Shown: in pieces, positions 30,580-38,898 of the stretch | Numbering within the stretch: the stretch's first letter is position 1 | Layout of the letters: every line of letters begins with the position of its first letter | Source: Defluviicoccus sp. bin129 | Lineage (GTDB): Bacteria; Pseudomonadota; Alphaproteobacteria; MPNO01 | NCBI GenBank assembly: GCA_002239065.1 | Contig: MPNO01000020.1 | Span: 1-64,000, forward strand | Length of the DNA: 64,000 nt | Reading direction: 5' to 3' | The notes under the pieces: model-generated | The model's database searches: none | The model's input: only the letters and a program-made list of their open reading frames with translations | What the model was told of the DNA's origin: nothing | Program-made: the position numbers and the translations under genes

Positions 30580-31287
30580 ATGCGACAAGTTCGGACCATC
30601 GCCGGCGCCGCCGCCCTGGCCGCCGGCCTCGCCGCCGCGCCCGCCGGGGCGCACATGTCGCCGGCGTGCCTGGCGGCGATCCTGAAATATTCCGCGGCAT
30701 CAGCCGGCGCGACGGCGATCGCCTTCCCGCTCGCCGGCGCCGACGCGGCGACCGCCGCGTTGATGCGCCCGGCGCTGGCCGAGATGAAGCGCAAGGCCAG
30801 CCGCACCGCGGAGACCGCTTTCCGCGAGTGCGTCGTGCTCGAGGACGGCACGCCGGCGCCGCCCGACAAACTCGGCGCGGCGCGGGAGGAAGGACGGATG
30901 ACAGGGCCCGGGCCGATGCTCGCCGCGACCGTCGTCCGGGTGATCGACGGCGATACCGTCGAGGTCGACGCCCGGCCCTGGCCCGGTCAGACGATGCGCG
31001 TCGCGGTCCGGTTGTCGGACTACGACGCACCCGAGCTGCGCGGCAAATGCGCAGCCGAGCGGGAAGCGGGCGCGGCCGCCGCCGCCGCCCTGGAGCGGTT
31101 GCTCCCCGCCGGTGCGGAGGTCCGGCTCGCCGGCGTGCGCAACGGCAGCTTCGCGGGCCGCGTCGTCGCCCAACTCGTCACCGCCGAGGGCAGGGACCCG
31201 GTCGAGGCCCTGCTTGCCGCCGGCCACGGCCGGGGCGATCCCGGCGGCAAGCATTTCGGGCGCGAGAGTTGGTGCGACGCGTCCTAG
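30580..31287 (+). CDS. Secreted staphylococcal-nuclease-like protein with extra N-terminal domain
   Basis: The 235-aa frame starts at ATG 30580 with a signal peptide (AGAAALAAGLAAAPAGAHM). A small helical domain to about residue 105 precedes an SNase fold: VVRVIDGDTVEV, RVRL-type strand with DYDAPELRGKC, LLAAGHG, HFGRESWCD. An internal ATG at 30898 with AGGAAGGA before it could start the nuclease separately. So it may be two genes merged in frame. It lies between repressor and cargo pair. Confidence 0.65.
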   Translation: MRQVRTIAGAAALAAGLAAAPAGAHMSPACLAAILKYSAASAGATAIAFPLAGADAATAALMRPALAEMKRKASRTAETAFRECVVLEDGTPAPPDKLGAAREEGRMTGPGPMLAATVVRVIDGDTVEVDARPWPGQTMRVAVRLSDYDAPELRGKCAAEREAGAAAAAALERLLPAGAEVRLAGVRNGSFAGRVVAQLVTAEGRDPVEALLAAGHGRGDPGGKHFGRESWCDAS

Positions 31288-31369
31288 CAGGTTCCGTCGC
31301 CGAGACCTTCGGTGGCACGCGGCAGATGGCAGAAACGATTAGCAGAAAATCTGTTCAGGAGACATTTCG

Positions 31370-32398
31370 ATGAGCGGTACTAAGTATGCAATGGTTCTCT
31401 ATCGCAAGCTGGTCCGCGAAGGAGCAGGCATCGCGAGTGGAAAAGCGCTCTCCGGAGCAATCCGCCAAGCACTCGACCGGCAGCACCCCGGCGGAGAACT
31501 CTACCGCAAAAACTGGCAACTGAGCCTGACCGTATCGCCGGATGACCCAAATCAGCAAAGGCTGGCGAACAACGTGCATACCGATGCGGAATCCGCCTTC
31601 GGAACCCTGTGTGCGTTCACACCGGGGGATCTCCAGATTTTGATCGATGCCAATACCGCGCCGGGTGGTTCGGCCGATGTCAACGAACTGATCGCCCCGG
31701 CAGGGAATGAATTCCTCAAGGGGATGGCATACTGGCTGGTCGTCGGAGACCACTGCTACATCGTGCAACACGTCGCCGTGAGAACGAAGGCTTTCGAAGA
31801 GTATCTGACCTGGTTTCTTCGGGATGCGCAGGCGATCAGCGCCCAGGGAGCGATCGTGCTTCAGACAGCCTTCGACGCCGCAAGCGTCGGCGGGGATCTA
31901 GATAATGTCCAATCGATCCAGATTGGCGGCGTAGTGCCGGAAACTGTCGAACCAGCGGACGCAAAAGCCCCGAGTGCGGTCATGCGGACGCTCGCCGTCG
32001 ACGTGCGAGAAACTCTTGGCCGGGAAAGGCCTGAATTCGGGAAATCCATGAATATCCTGACGGAGCTGTTCGGCACCATCGGGGCGCAGGAGATTCTCGC
32101 TAAGGTACCGTCCGAAGCCTTTCTGGAGGTCCTAGTGAGCATCGGCTATCGCGCGAAACGGCGCAAAATGGACCGGTCGTCGATGAAGGACATCGCGACC
32201 AGCCTCCGCAATATCGATGACGGGGAGGTCACGGTACGATCCAAGGACGGCAGGGTTCGAGGAAACACGGTTTGGCTCCAGCAGCAGATGCCATTCGCGC
32301 TCCACCGTCCCGACGGCAATCTTCTTGACCTGGAGGATGCCAGAAAACAGCTTATGAGGGTCCACAGGCGTTTTCTCGAGGATGGCAAGATCAACTAG
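31370..32398 (+). CDS. Unrecognised 342-aa protein, first gene of low-GC cargo pair
   Basis: The start ATG 31370 has an AGGAGA site. The product is soluble, with an N-terminal alpha/beta part (KYAMVLYRKLVREGAGI, WQLSLTVSPDD), a central region (DLQILIDANTAPGGSADVNEL, YWLVVGDHCYIVQHVAVRTKAF) and a basic C-terminus (YRAKRRKMDRSSMKDI). Codon use and GC are lower than in the phage core, so it is probably transferred cargo. I do not recognise the family. Its place beside the repressor and a membrane-protein partner suggests superinfection exclusion or defence, by inference only. Confidence 0.75.
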   Translation: MSGTKYAMVLYRKLVREGAGIASGKALSGAIRQALDRQHPGGELYRKNWQLSLTVSPDDPNQQRLANNVHTDAESAFGTLCAFTPGDLQILIDANTAPGGSADVNELIAPAGNEFLKGMAYWLVVGDHCYIVQHVAVRTKAFEEYLTWFLRDAQAISAQGAIVLQTAFDAASVGGDLDNVQSIQIGGVVPETVEPADAKAPSAVMRTLAVDVRETLGRERPEFGKSMNILTELFGTIGAQEILAKVPSEAFLEVLVSIGYRAKRRKMDRSSMKDIATSLRNIDDGEVTVRSKDGRVRGNTVWLQQQMPFALHRPDGNLLDLEDARKQLMRVHRRFLEDGKIN

Positions 32399-32427
32399 CC
32401 TTGCGTACTGGCTTGCGGAGGCTGGAT

Positions 32428-32997
32428 ATGGCGGGATGGTTCCAGTTCTTGATCTGCCTTGTGGCAGCGGCCGGGGCTTTTGCCCTGGAGCCTTCCGATT
32501 GGCTGTCGATCCGGTCGGAAGCCATGGTAGTGCTTTCCGTCTTGGCCGCCGCCGTGCTGTTTCGACTGGGTCGCGGGCTCCCACCCGTATCGACCGATGA
32601 ACTGGAAGTCGAAGAAGCCAAGCGTTTAGCGAAAACGTTCCAGATCGTCGCCCGGCGGCTCGCCTTCGTTGCAGGGGTCACCGCCGTCGCCTTGGTCGGG
32701 CTGGCGGTGCTGGAGGTGGGCTGCAGGCTCGCGGCGCTGCATTTGCCGCCGCTTATCGCTGAATGGTGTTTCAAGGCTGCCGGGGCGGTGTTGGCCTTCG
32801 TCATCGCGCTTGCCTTTTGTCGGGCGGTCATGGTGGTCTTGGGCGATCTGTCCGCCATCGCGGTTCAGTCGGACCACATGGTGAAGAGCGTGCTACGGCG
32901 TCGCGCCGGCGAGGCGGCCGCAGCGCTGGACGAGGCGGAGCGAGCCCAGCCTTTCGAAAAGCCCGCCAACTACGGAGGCCTCATCGAACCCCATTGA
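32428..32997 (+). CDS. Membrane protein, second gene of low-GC cargo pair
   Basis: The 189-aa product starts at ATG 32428 (GGAGG at 32417-32421), 29 bases after its partner. About four membrane segments are visible (FQFLICLVAAAGAF, MVVLSVLAAAVLF, FVAGVTAVALVGLAVLEV, AVLAFVIALAFCRAVMVV), with a charged loop after the second. The C-terminal tail is charged and cytoplasmic-looking. Likely forms a two-component system with the gene before it. Confidence 0.75.
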   Translation: MAGWFQFLICLVAAAGAFALEPSDWLSIRSEAMVVLSVLAAAVLFRLGRGLPPVSTDELEVEEAKRLAKTFQIVARRLAFVAGVTAVALVGLAVLEVGCRLAALHLPPLIAEWCFKAAGAVLAFVIALAFCRAVMVVLGDLSAIAVQSDHMVKSVLRRRAGEAAAALDEAERAQPFEKPANYGGLIEPH

Positions 32998-33000
32998 TGG

Positions 33001-33215
33001 GGCGGTTCGAATCTGGCGACTCTCGTGAGGCGGCTACAGAGTCGTAAGAGCGAGTCGCCACTCCGGCTGGTCGACTCAAGCGAACCGCCTCGATGGCGAC
33101 TCGGCCCCGCCGCGCGGCGGCAAGGCCCTACGACCCTACATTTTTCGCGTTTACAATGGCTTGCGATTAGGAACGCTTCTTAACGGCAAGTCACGCCGCA
33201 TGGCGACTCTGACTC
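33001..33215. repeat. Nested inverted repeats and TGGCGACTC repeats at the phage end, 7 GANTC sites
   Basis: GGCGGTTCG (33001-33009) and CGAACCGCC (33081-33089) form an outer pair. TGGCGACTC (33014-33022) and GAGTCGCCA (33052-33060) form an inner pair. TGGCGACTC recurs at 33094-33102 and 33201-33209. GANTC occurs at 33018, 33039, 33052, 33073, 33098, 33205 and 33211. This 406-base gap (32998-33403) contains no gene. It is the likely phage-host junction. Confidence 0.7.
33142..33158 (-). promoter_or_regulatory. MuA-box-like sequence
   Basis: On the minus strand CATTGTAAACGCGAAAA fits the 3' part of the Mu end-binding consensus as I recall it (CAYTNNAARYRCGAAAR) at every position. The 5' part does not match. 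One such site near the right end supports a transposase-bound phage end here. Confidence 0.5.
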
Positions 33216-33303
33216 CAAGCATTTTGCCCCTCTACAGCGCTCCGGTCGAAATGACGGGTGGGGCGCAGGGCGGGGCGATTTCTCCCCTTCGCGCACGGCT
33301 ACG

Positions 33304-33322
33304 CCCCGGATCAAGTCCGGGG
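33304..33322. repeat. Host-type intergenic palindrome
   Basis: CCCCGGA and TCCGGGG flank a five-base loop. Palindromes of this kind are common between genes in GC-rich alphaproteobacteria, so this point is probably already host DNA. Confidence 0.6.
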
Positions 33323-33403
33323 TCCGTCGAAACGACGTGGGGGGAATCGCCCCGCGAACTCGCCTATAGTGGCGCCGGCATCGCAAGGCCGGGGGGAGGG
33401 GAC

Positions 33404-34417
33404 ATGATCATCGATTGCCACGCCCATGTGAGCGCGCCGGCCGAGCTCTGGGCCTACAAGGCGACGCTGCTGGCGCATCGCGGCTCGCACGGGCGCGGCC
33501 GGGTGACTGTCAGCGACGACGACATCCGCGAGGCGGTCGAGAAGAAGCACTTTCCGGGCTCCGGCCACAGCCACATGGACTATATCGACGCGCTGGGGAC
33601 GGACATGCAGCTGGTCTCGCCGCGCCCCTTCCAGCTGATGCATTCCGAGAAGCCGGCCCGCCTCGTCCAGTGGTTCCACGAGGAATGCAACAACATGATC
33701 CACCGGGAGACGCGGCTCTACCCGGACCGCTTCGTCGGCATCGCCGGGCTCCCCCAGCCCTGCGGCGAGCCGCTCGACATGGCGATCGGGGAGCTCGAGC
33801 GCTGCGTCGGCGAGCTCGGCTTCAAGGGCTGCCTCCTGAACCCCGATCCCTACGAGAACACCGGAATCCACCCGCCGGCGCTGGGCGAGCGCTACTGGTA
33901 CCCGCTCTACGAGAAGCTCTGCGAGCTCGACGTGCCGGCGCATATCCACGGCACCGGGTCGCGCTCCGAGCGCGAGCCCTACTCGCTCCGCTTCATCAAC
34001 GAGGAGACCATCGCGGTCTACGGGCTGGTCAACTCGGCGGTGCTCGACGACTTCCCCGACCTCAAGATCGTCGTCAGCCATGGCGGCGGCGCGATCCCCT
34101 ACCAGCTCGGGCGCTTCGAGTCGGGGACGCTGCGCCGCGAGGGGGCGGAACGGTTCAGCCGGCGCCTGCGCCGCCTCTACTACGACACCGTGCTCTACAC
34201 CCCCGAGGCGATCGAGCTGCTGATCCGGGTGGCGGGGGTGGACCAGTGCCTGTTCGGGGCCGAATGCCCGGGCGTCGGCTCTTCGATCAACCCCGATACC
34301 GGACGCCACATGGACGACGTCGCGCACCACATCCAGGGGTTCGCGTGGCTGTCCGACGCCGACCGGGAGAAGATCCTGGCGGGCAACGCGCGCCGCGTCT
34401 TCAAGCTGGCGGCGTAA
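33404..34417 (+). CDS. Amidohydrolase, LigJ-like (4-oxalomesaconate hydratase family)
   Basis: The 337-aa product starts MIIDCHAHVSAPAELWAYKA, with a metal-binding HxH at 6 and 8. Later come PAHIHGTGS, VVSHGGGAIPY and LFGAECPGVGSSINPDTG, where Glu replaces the usual Asp, as in LigJ-type hydratases of the 4,5-cleavage pathway. The substrate would be 4-oxalomesaconate from gallate or protocatechuate. The dioxygenase and aldolase genes downstream fit. Strong GGGGAGGGG site before ATG 33404. Confidence 0.7.
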   Translation: MIIDCHAHVSAPAELWAYKATLLAHRGSHGRGRVTVSDDDIREAVEKKHFPGSGHSHMDYIDALGTDMQLVSPRPFQLMHSEKPARLVQWFHEECNNMIHRETRLYPDRFVGIAGLPQPCGEPLDMAIGELERCVGELGFKGCLLNPDPYENTGIHPPALGERYWYPLYEKLCELDVPAHIHGTGSRSEREPYSLRFINEETIAVYGLVNSAVLDDFPDLKIVVSHGGGAIPYQLGRFESGTLRREGAERFSRRLRRLYYDTVLYTPEAIELLIRVAGVDQCLFGAECPGVGSSINPDTGRHMDDVAHHIQGFAWLSDADREKILAGNARRVFKLAA

Positions 34418-34444
34418 GCCGGAGCGCCGCGCGGGAAACCCGGG

Positions 34445-35362
34445 GTGGGACGCTTCTTCGTACAGCGGCTGGGCGTGGCGCTGCTCGTCGCGATCACCGT
34501 CTCCATCATCGGCTTCGCGCTCCTGCGGGTCTCCGGCGACCTCGCCGCCGACCTCGCCGGCGAGGACGCGACGCCCCGGGAAGTCGCCGAGATCGCGGCG
34601 CTTTACGGCCTCGACAAGCCGCTTCACGAACAATATCTCGACTGGGCCGCCAACGCGCTCGGCGGCGATCTCGGGCAGTCGCTGTTCACCAACGAGCCGG
34701 TGATGGATCTGATCCTCGAACGGGTCGGGGTGACGATCCTGCTCTCGCTCTACTCCCTCGTGCTCGCGCTGGCGATCGCCATCCCGCTCGGGGTGCTGGC
34801 GGCGATCAGGGCCAACACGGCGGTCGACAGGGCGGCGCTCGGCGTCGCGGTGTTCGGCCAGGCGATCCCCAATTTCTGGTTCGGGCTGATCCTGATCTAC
34901 CTGTTCGGCGTGGTGCTCCGGTGGCTGCCGATCTCGGGCTCCACCAGCTTCGCCCATTTCGTGCTGCCGACGGTGGCGCTCGGCACCGCGGTGATGCCGG
35001 CCCTGATGCGGCTGACCCGGACCGGGATGCTGGAGGTGCTGGAAGCCGATTTCGTCAGGACCGCGCGGGCCAAGGGGCTCTCTCCCGGGGCGGTCTTCTT
35101 CAAGCACGCGCTGAGGAACGCGATCCTGCCGGTGGTGTCGCTCGCCGCGGTCTCGCTGGGCTTCCTGCTCGGCGGATCGGTGATCGTCGAGACCGTGTTC
35201 GCGCTCAACGGCATCGGGCTGCTCGCCTACGAGTCGATCCTCAGGAGCGATTTCCCGGTGGTCCAGTCGATCCTGGTCTTCGTGTCGCTCGCCTATATCG
35301 TGCTCACCCTCGCATCCGACCTGATCAACGCCCGCCTCGATCCCCGCATCCGGCTCGGCTAG
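34445..35362 (+). CDS. Peptide/nickel-type ABC transporter permease (DppB-like)
   Basis: The 305-aa product from GTG 34445 has the N-terminal membrane helix, a periplasmic loop with ALYGLDKPLHEQYLDW, five further helices and the EAA-type loop DFVRTARAKGLSPGAVFFKHALRNAI. It forms half of the import channel. First gene of a four-gene transporter set without an adjacent binding protein. Confidence 0.88.
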   Translation: MGRFFVQRLGVALLVAITVSIIGFALLRVSGDLAADLAGEDATPREVAEIAALYGLDKPLHEQYLDWAANALGGDLGQSLFTNEPVMDLILERVGVTILLSLYSLVLALAIAIPLGVLAAIRANTAVDRAALGVAVFGQAIPNFWFGLILIYLFGVVLRWLPISGSTSFAHFVLPTVALGTAVMPALMRLTRTGMLEVLEADFVRTARAKGLSPGAVFFKHALRNAILPVVSLAAVSLGFLLGGSVIVETVFALNGIGLLAYESILRSDFPVVQSILVFVSLAYIVLTLASDLINARLDPRIRLG

Positions 35363-35365
35363 ACG

Positions 35366-36268
35366 ATGACGGGCGGGCTGTTCGCAGACGAGTTCCGGGT
35401 CGACGCGCCGACGCCGCGCGAGGTCATGCGGCGCCGGGCGCGGCGCCATCTCGGCTTCCTGACCGGAACCGGGTTCGTGCTGGCGGTGGTCCTGCTGGCG
35501 GTCTTCGCGCCCTGGGTCTCGCCGTCGGACCCGTTCGCCCAGAACCTCGATGCCCGGCTGCTCGACCCGATCTGGGGCAAGGGCGGGAGCTGGGACCATC
35601 CGCTGGGCACCGACTCGCTCGGCCGGGACTATCTGACGCGCATCCTGTTCGGCGCGCGGATCTCGCTGCTCATCGGCTTCGGCGCGGCGGTCATTTCCGG
35701 CGTCGTGGGCTCGACCGTCGGCATCGTCGGCGGGTATTTCGGCGGCCGGGTCGACGCCGTGGTGATGTATCTGATCAACGTGAAGCTGGCGCTGCCCGGC
35801 ATCCTGATCGCGCTCTCGCTGGTATCGGTCTTCGGCGGTTCGCTGATCGCCCTGATCGCCATCCTCGGCTTCCTGTTCTGGGACCGCTTCGCGGTGGTCA
35901 CGCGCAGCGTCACCCAGCAGGTCAGGGGGCAGGAATTCGTCGCCGCGGCCGAGGCGGTCGGCGCGTCGCATACGCGCATCGTGGTGCAGGAGATCCTGCC
36001 CAACGTGATGAGCCACATCATCGTCATCGCCAGCCTCGAAATGGCGATCGCCATACTGGTGGAGGCGGTGCTGTCCTTCCTCGGCCTCGGCATCCAGCCG
36101 CCCACCCCGTCCTGGGGGCTGCTGATCTCCGAAGGGCGGAGCTTCATGTTCTTCAAGCCCTGGCTGATCGCGCTGCCCGGGCTGGCGCTGTTCTTCCTGG
36201 TGATCGCGATCAACCTGATGGGCGACGGGATCCGCGACATCACCGTGCCGGAAGGGCGCGGCCGGTGA
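35366..36268 (+). CDS. Peptide/nickel-type ABC transporter permease (DppC-like)
   Basis: The 300-aa product has the family start ([23 protein letters not shown]), [24 protein letters not shown], and the EAA loop [26 protein letters not shown]. Pairs with the DppB-like permease three bases upstream. Confidence 0.9.
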   Translation: MTGGLFADEFRVDAPTPREVMRRRARRHLGFLTGTGFVLAVVLLAVFAPWVSPSDPFAQNLDARLLDPIWGKGGSWDHPLGTDSLGRDYLTRILFGARISLLIGFGAAVISGVVGSTVGIVGGYFGGRVDAVVMYLINVKLALPGILIALSLVSVFGGSLIALIAILGFLFWDRFAVVTRSVTQQVRGQEFVAAAEAVGASHTRIVVQEILPNVMSHIIVIASLEMAIAILVEAVLSFLGLGIQPPTPSWGLLISEGRSFMFFKPWLIALPGLALFFLVIAINLMGDGIRDITVPEGRGR

Positions 36269-37263
36269 TCGCCGATTCCGTCCTCCGGGTGCGCGACCTC
36301 TCGGTCGAGATCGCGCTGCCCTCCGGCACGCTGCATGCGGTCAGCAATGTGGACCTGGAGGCGATGCGCGGCGAGACGCTGGCGATCGTCGGCGAATCCG
36401 GCTGCGGCAAGACGATGACCGCGCTCGCCGCGATGCGGCTGCTGCCCCGCCGGGCGCGGCTCGCGGCGCGGGAAATCAGCCTGTCGGGGACCGATCTCCG
36501 CGCGCTGTCCGACAAGGCGTTTTCCGCCATTCGCGGCAACCGGATGAGCATGATCTTCCAGGACCCGATGACCTCGCTGAACCCGGTCTACCCGATCGGC
36601 GACCAGCTCGAGGAGATCCACATGCGCCATCGCCGGGCCGGCCGGCGCCGGGCCCGCGAACGCGCCGAATACCTGCTCGACCGGGTGGGGATCGTCAATC
36701 CGCGGGCGCGGCTCGGCCAGTTTCCGCACCAGCTCTCGGGCGGGCTGCGCCAGCGCGTCATGATCGCCATGGCGCTGATGTGCGATCCCGCCCTGATCGT
36801 CGCCGACGAGCCGACCACGGCGCTCGACGTCACCGTGCAGGCGCAGGTGCTTCGCCTGCTCAAGGACTTGCAGGCCGAGTTCAACATGGCGCTGATCCTG
36901 ATCTCCCACGATCTCGGCGTCGTCGCGCGCATCGCCGACCGGATCGCCGTCATGTATGCCGGGCGGGTGGTCGAGACCGGGTCGAGCGGGCAGATCTTCG
37001 GCGCGCCGACCCACCCCTATACGCGCGGGCTGATCGACTGCATCCCCTACCCGGGCAAGACGGCGCGGCGGACCAGGCTGGGCTCGATACCGGGAATCGT
37101 CCCCTCGATGATCGGCGACAGCCGCGGCTGCATGTTCCGCAACCGCTGCGGCTGGGCGGAGGACCGCTGCCGGACGGACGGCAACGCCGAACGGCGGATC
37201 GAGGAGGGCCACAGCTACCGCTGCATCCATCCCGTCGGGCATTTGCAGGGGGCGGCGTCGTGA
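36265..37263 (+). CDS. ABC transporter ATPase (DppD-like)
   Basis: The 332-aa product from GTG 36265 has Walker [11 protein letters not shown]-loop [11 protein letters not shown], signature LSGGLRQRV, Walker [13 protein letters not shown] and the oligopeptide-type C-terminal cysteine region ([15 protein letters not shown]), which probably holds an iron-sulfur or metal site. GTGA overlap with the permease. Confidence 0.9.
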   Translation: MIADSVLRVRDLSVEIALPSGTLHAVSNVDLEAMRGETLAIVGESGCGKTMTALAAMRLLPRRARLAAREISLSGTDLRALSDKAFSAIRGNRMSMIFQDPMTSLNPVYPIGDQLEEIHMRHRRAGRRRARERAEYLLDRVGIVNPRARLGQFPHQLSGGLRQRVMIAMALMCDPALIVADEPTTALDVTVQAQVLRLLKDLQAEFNMALILISHDLGVVARIADRIAVMYAGRVVETGSSGQIFGAPTHPYTRGLIDCIPYPGKTARRTRLGSIPGIVPSMIGDSRGCMFRNRCGWAEDRCRTDGNAERRIEEGHSYRCIHPVGHLQGAAS

Positions 37264-38231
37264 GCGCTCCGGTACTCGAATGCGACCGCGTGACCCGGCT
37301 CTTCCGGGTCAAGCGGGGGCTGTTCGAGACCCCGGCCACGCTGCGCGCGGTCGACGACGTCTCCTTCTCGGTGCAGGAGGGCGAGGTGCTCGCCATCGTC
37401 GGCGAATCGGGCTGCGGCAAGACGACGCTCGCGCGCATGCTGCTCGGGCTTCTCCCGCCATCGGGCGGGTCGATCCGCTTCGCCGGCCGGCCGATGCGCC
37501 AGGTCGGCCGGTCCGAGATCGCCGCGCGCGTCCAGCCGGTCTTCCAGGACCCCTATTCGTCGCTCAACCCGCGCAAGACGCTGGGCCAGATCGTCGGGCT
37601 GCCACTCGCCGTCCACCGCATCGGCGGCGAGCCGGAGCGCCGGTCGCGGGTCGCCGAGATCCTGGAGCTGGTCGGGCTGCCGGCGCATCTGGTGCACGCC
37701 TACCCGAACCAGCTTTCCGGCGGCCAGCGCCAGCGCGTCGCCATCGCCCGCGCGCTGGCGATCCAGCCCCGCATCGTCGTCTTCGACGAGCCCACCTCGG
37801 CGCTCGACGTATCGGTCCAGGCGCAGATCCTGAACCTGCTGCTGGAGCTCAGGCAGAGCCTCAACCTAACCTATGTCTTCATCAGCCACGACCTCGCGGT
37901 GGTCGAGCACATCGCCGACCGGGTGGCGGTGATGTATCTCGGCCGGCTGGTGGAGCTGGGCGGGACGGCCGCGATCTTCGATTCCCCCCGCCATCCCTAT
38001 ACCGAGACCCTGCTGCGCTCGATCCTGACGCCCGACCCGTCCCTCGGCCTGCCGCCCGGGCCGTTCGGCGGCGACTTTCCCGACCCGCTCGACCCGCCGC
38101 CCGGCTGCCGTTTTCACCCGCGCTGCCCGAGCGCGATGGAGGCCTGCCGCGCGGTGCCGCCCGCGGCGGTGACCGATACGGCGGGCCGCGTAGAATGCCA
38201 CCTGTACAACGGTGAGAGCCATGGACGATGA
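37260..38231 (+). CDS. ABC transporter ATPase (DppF-like)
   Basis: The 323-aa product from GTG 37260 has Walker [11 protein letters not shown]-loop VFQDPYSSLNP, LSGGQRQRV, VVFDEPTSALD and C-terminal GCRFHPRCPSAMEAC. It completes the transporter. The next gene starts inside its end. Confidence 0.9.
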   Translation: MSAPVLECDRVTRLFRVKRGLFETPATLRAVDDVSFSVQEGEVLAIVGESGCGKTTLARMLLGLLPPSGGSIRFAGRPMRQVGRSEIAARVQPVFQDPYSSLNPRKTLGQIVGLPLAVHRIGGEPERRSRVAEILELVGLPAHLVHAYPNQLSGGQRQRVAIARALAIQPRIVVFDEPTSALDVSVQAQILNLLLELRQSLNLTYVFISHDLAVVEHIADRVAVMYLGRLVELGGTAAIFDSPRHPYTETLLRSILTPDPSLGLPPGPFGGDFPDPLDPPPGCRFHPRCPSAMEACRAVPPAAVTDTAGRVECHLYNGESHGR

Positions 38232-38898
38232 CGACCGCCGCCTGATCGCCCGCCTGCGCGCGCTCGACAGCTGCGCGGTGTCGGACGCGCTGGATTCGCT
38301 CGGCCTGCCGCCGGCGGTGACCGGGATCGCGGCGCTGACCACCGATAGGCGGATCGCCGGCCGGGCGGTCACGGTCAGGCTGACCGACCGTGAACCGGTG
38401 GACGCTCCGGTGCGGCATCTGTGCAGCGCCGCGGTCGATTCGGCCGGCCCGGGCCGCGTCCTGGTCATCGAGCAGCGCACCGGTATCGACGCCGCCGGCT
38501 GGGGCGGGGTGCTGTCCCACGCGGCGCAGCAGGCGGGCATCGAGGGGGTGATCGTGGACGGGCCGGCGCGGGATGTCGACGAGGCGGCCGAGCTCGGCTT
38601 CGCCGTCTACGCCCGCTTCGCGACCGCGCGGACGGCGCGCGGGCGGATTTTCGAAGAGGGTTTCAATATCGACATCGCCGTCGGAGAGTTGACCGTGCGC
38701 CCGGGCGACCTGATGATCGCCGACCGCAGCGGGGTCGCCGCGGTGCCGGCGGACCGCGCCGAAGAGGTGCTGGCGAAGGCCGAATCGATCGTCGCGCGTG
38801 AGCGGGCGATGACCGAGGCGGTGAGACGCGGCGAGCCGGTCAGCCGGGTCATGGGCGCGTCCTACGAACGCATGCTGCAACAGGGTGGAGAAAGCTGA
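38221..38898 (+). CDS. RraA/LigK-like aldolase
   Basis: The 225-aa product has WGGVLSHAAQQAG (94-106) and GVIVDGPARDVDE (109-121), the substrate- and metal-site motifs of the RraA fold, including the Arg-Asp pair required in 4-hydroxy-4-methyl-2-oxoglutarate / 4-carboxy-4-hydroxy-2-oxoadipate aldolases. That activity would be the last step of gallate or protocatechuate 4,5-cleavage, giving pyruvate and oxaloacetate. Start ATG 38221 lies inside the dppF-like end. Its stop overlaps the dioxygenase start. Confidence 0.7.
   Translation: MDDDDRRLIARLRALDSCAVSDALDSLGLPPAVTGIAALTTDRRIAGRAVTVRLTDREPVDAPVRHLCSAAVDSAGPGRVLVIEQRTGIDAAGWGGVLSHAAQQAGIEGVIVDGPARDVDEAAELGFAVYARFATARTARGRIFEEGFNIDIAVGELTVRPGDLMIADRSGVAAVPADRAEEVLAKAESIVARERAMTEAVRRGEPVSRVMGASYERMLQQGGES

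Larger units (their letters stand above)
1..33220. mobile_element. Mu-like transposable prophage, siphovirus-type tail, left part off-window
   Basis: The block carries MuA-type transposase, MuB ATPase, GemA, a Mor-type activator, a gp25-gp29 series, gpF, protease, gpT and gp36/gp37 homologues in Mu order, but a tail tube and chaperone of the non-contractile type. The repressor end lies at the right. The right boundary is not fixed. Phage genes run to at least 31.3 kb, a cargo pair reaches 32997, and repeats with a MuA-box-like sequence lie at 33.0-33.2 kb. A host-type palindrome follows at 33304. I place the end near 33.2 kb. The other end and the target duplication are outside the window. 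Confidence 0.9.

Noticed and set aside
33311..37263. Very long overlapping frames (901 codons minus, 1282 codons plus) over the ABC importer
   Set aside because: Both are low-complexity shadows. The importer subunits on the plus strand have all family motifs and coupled starts.
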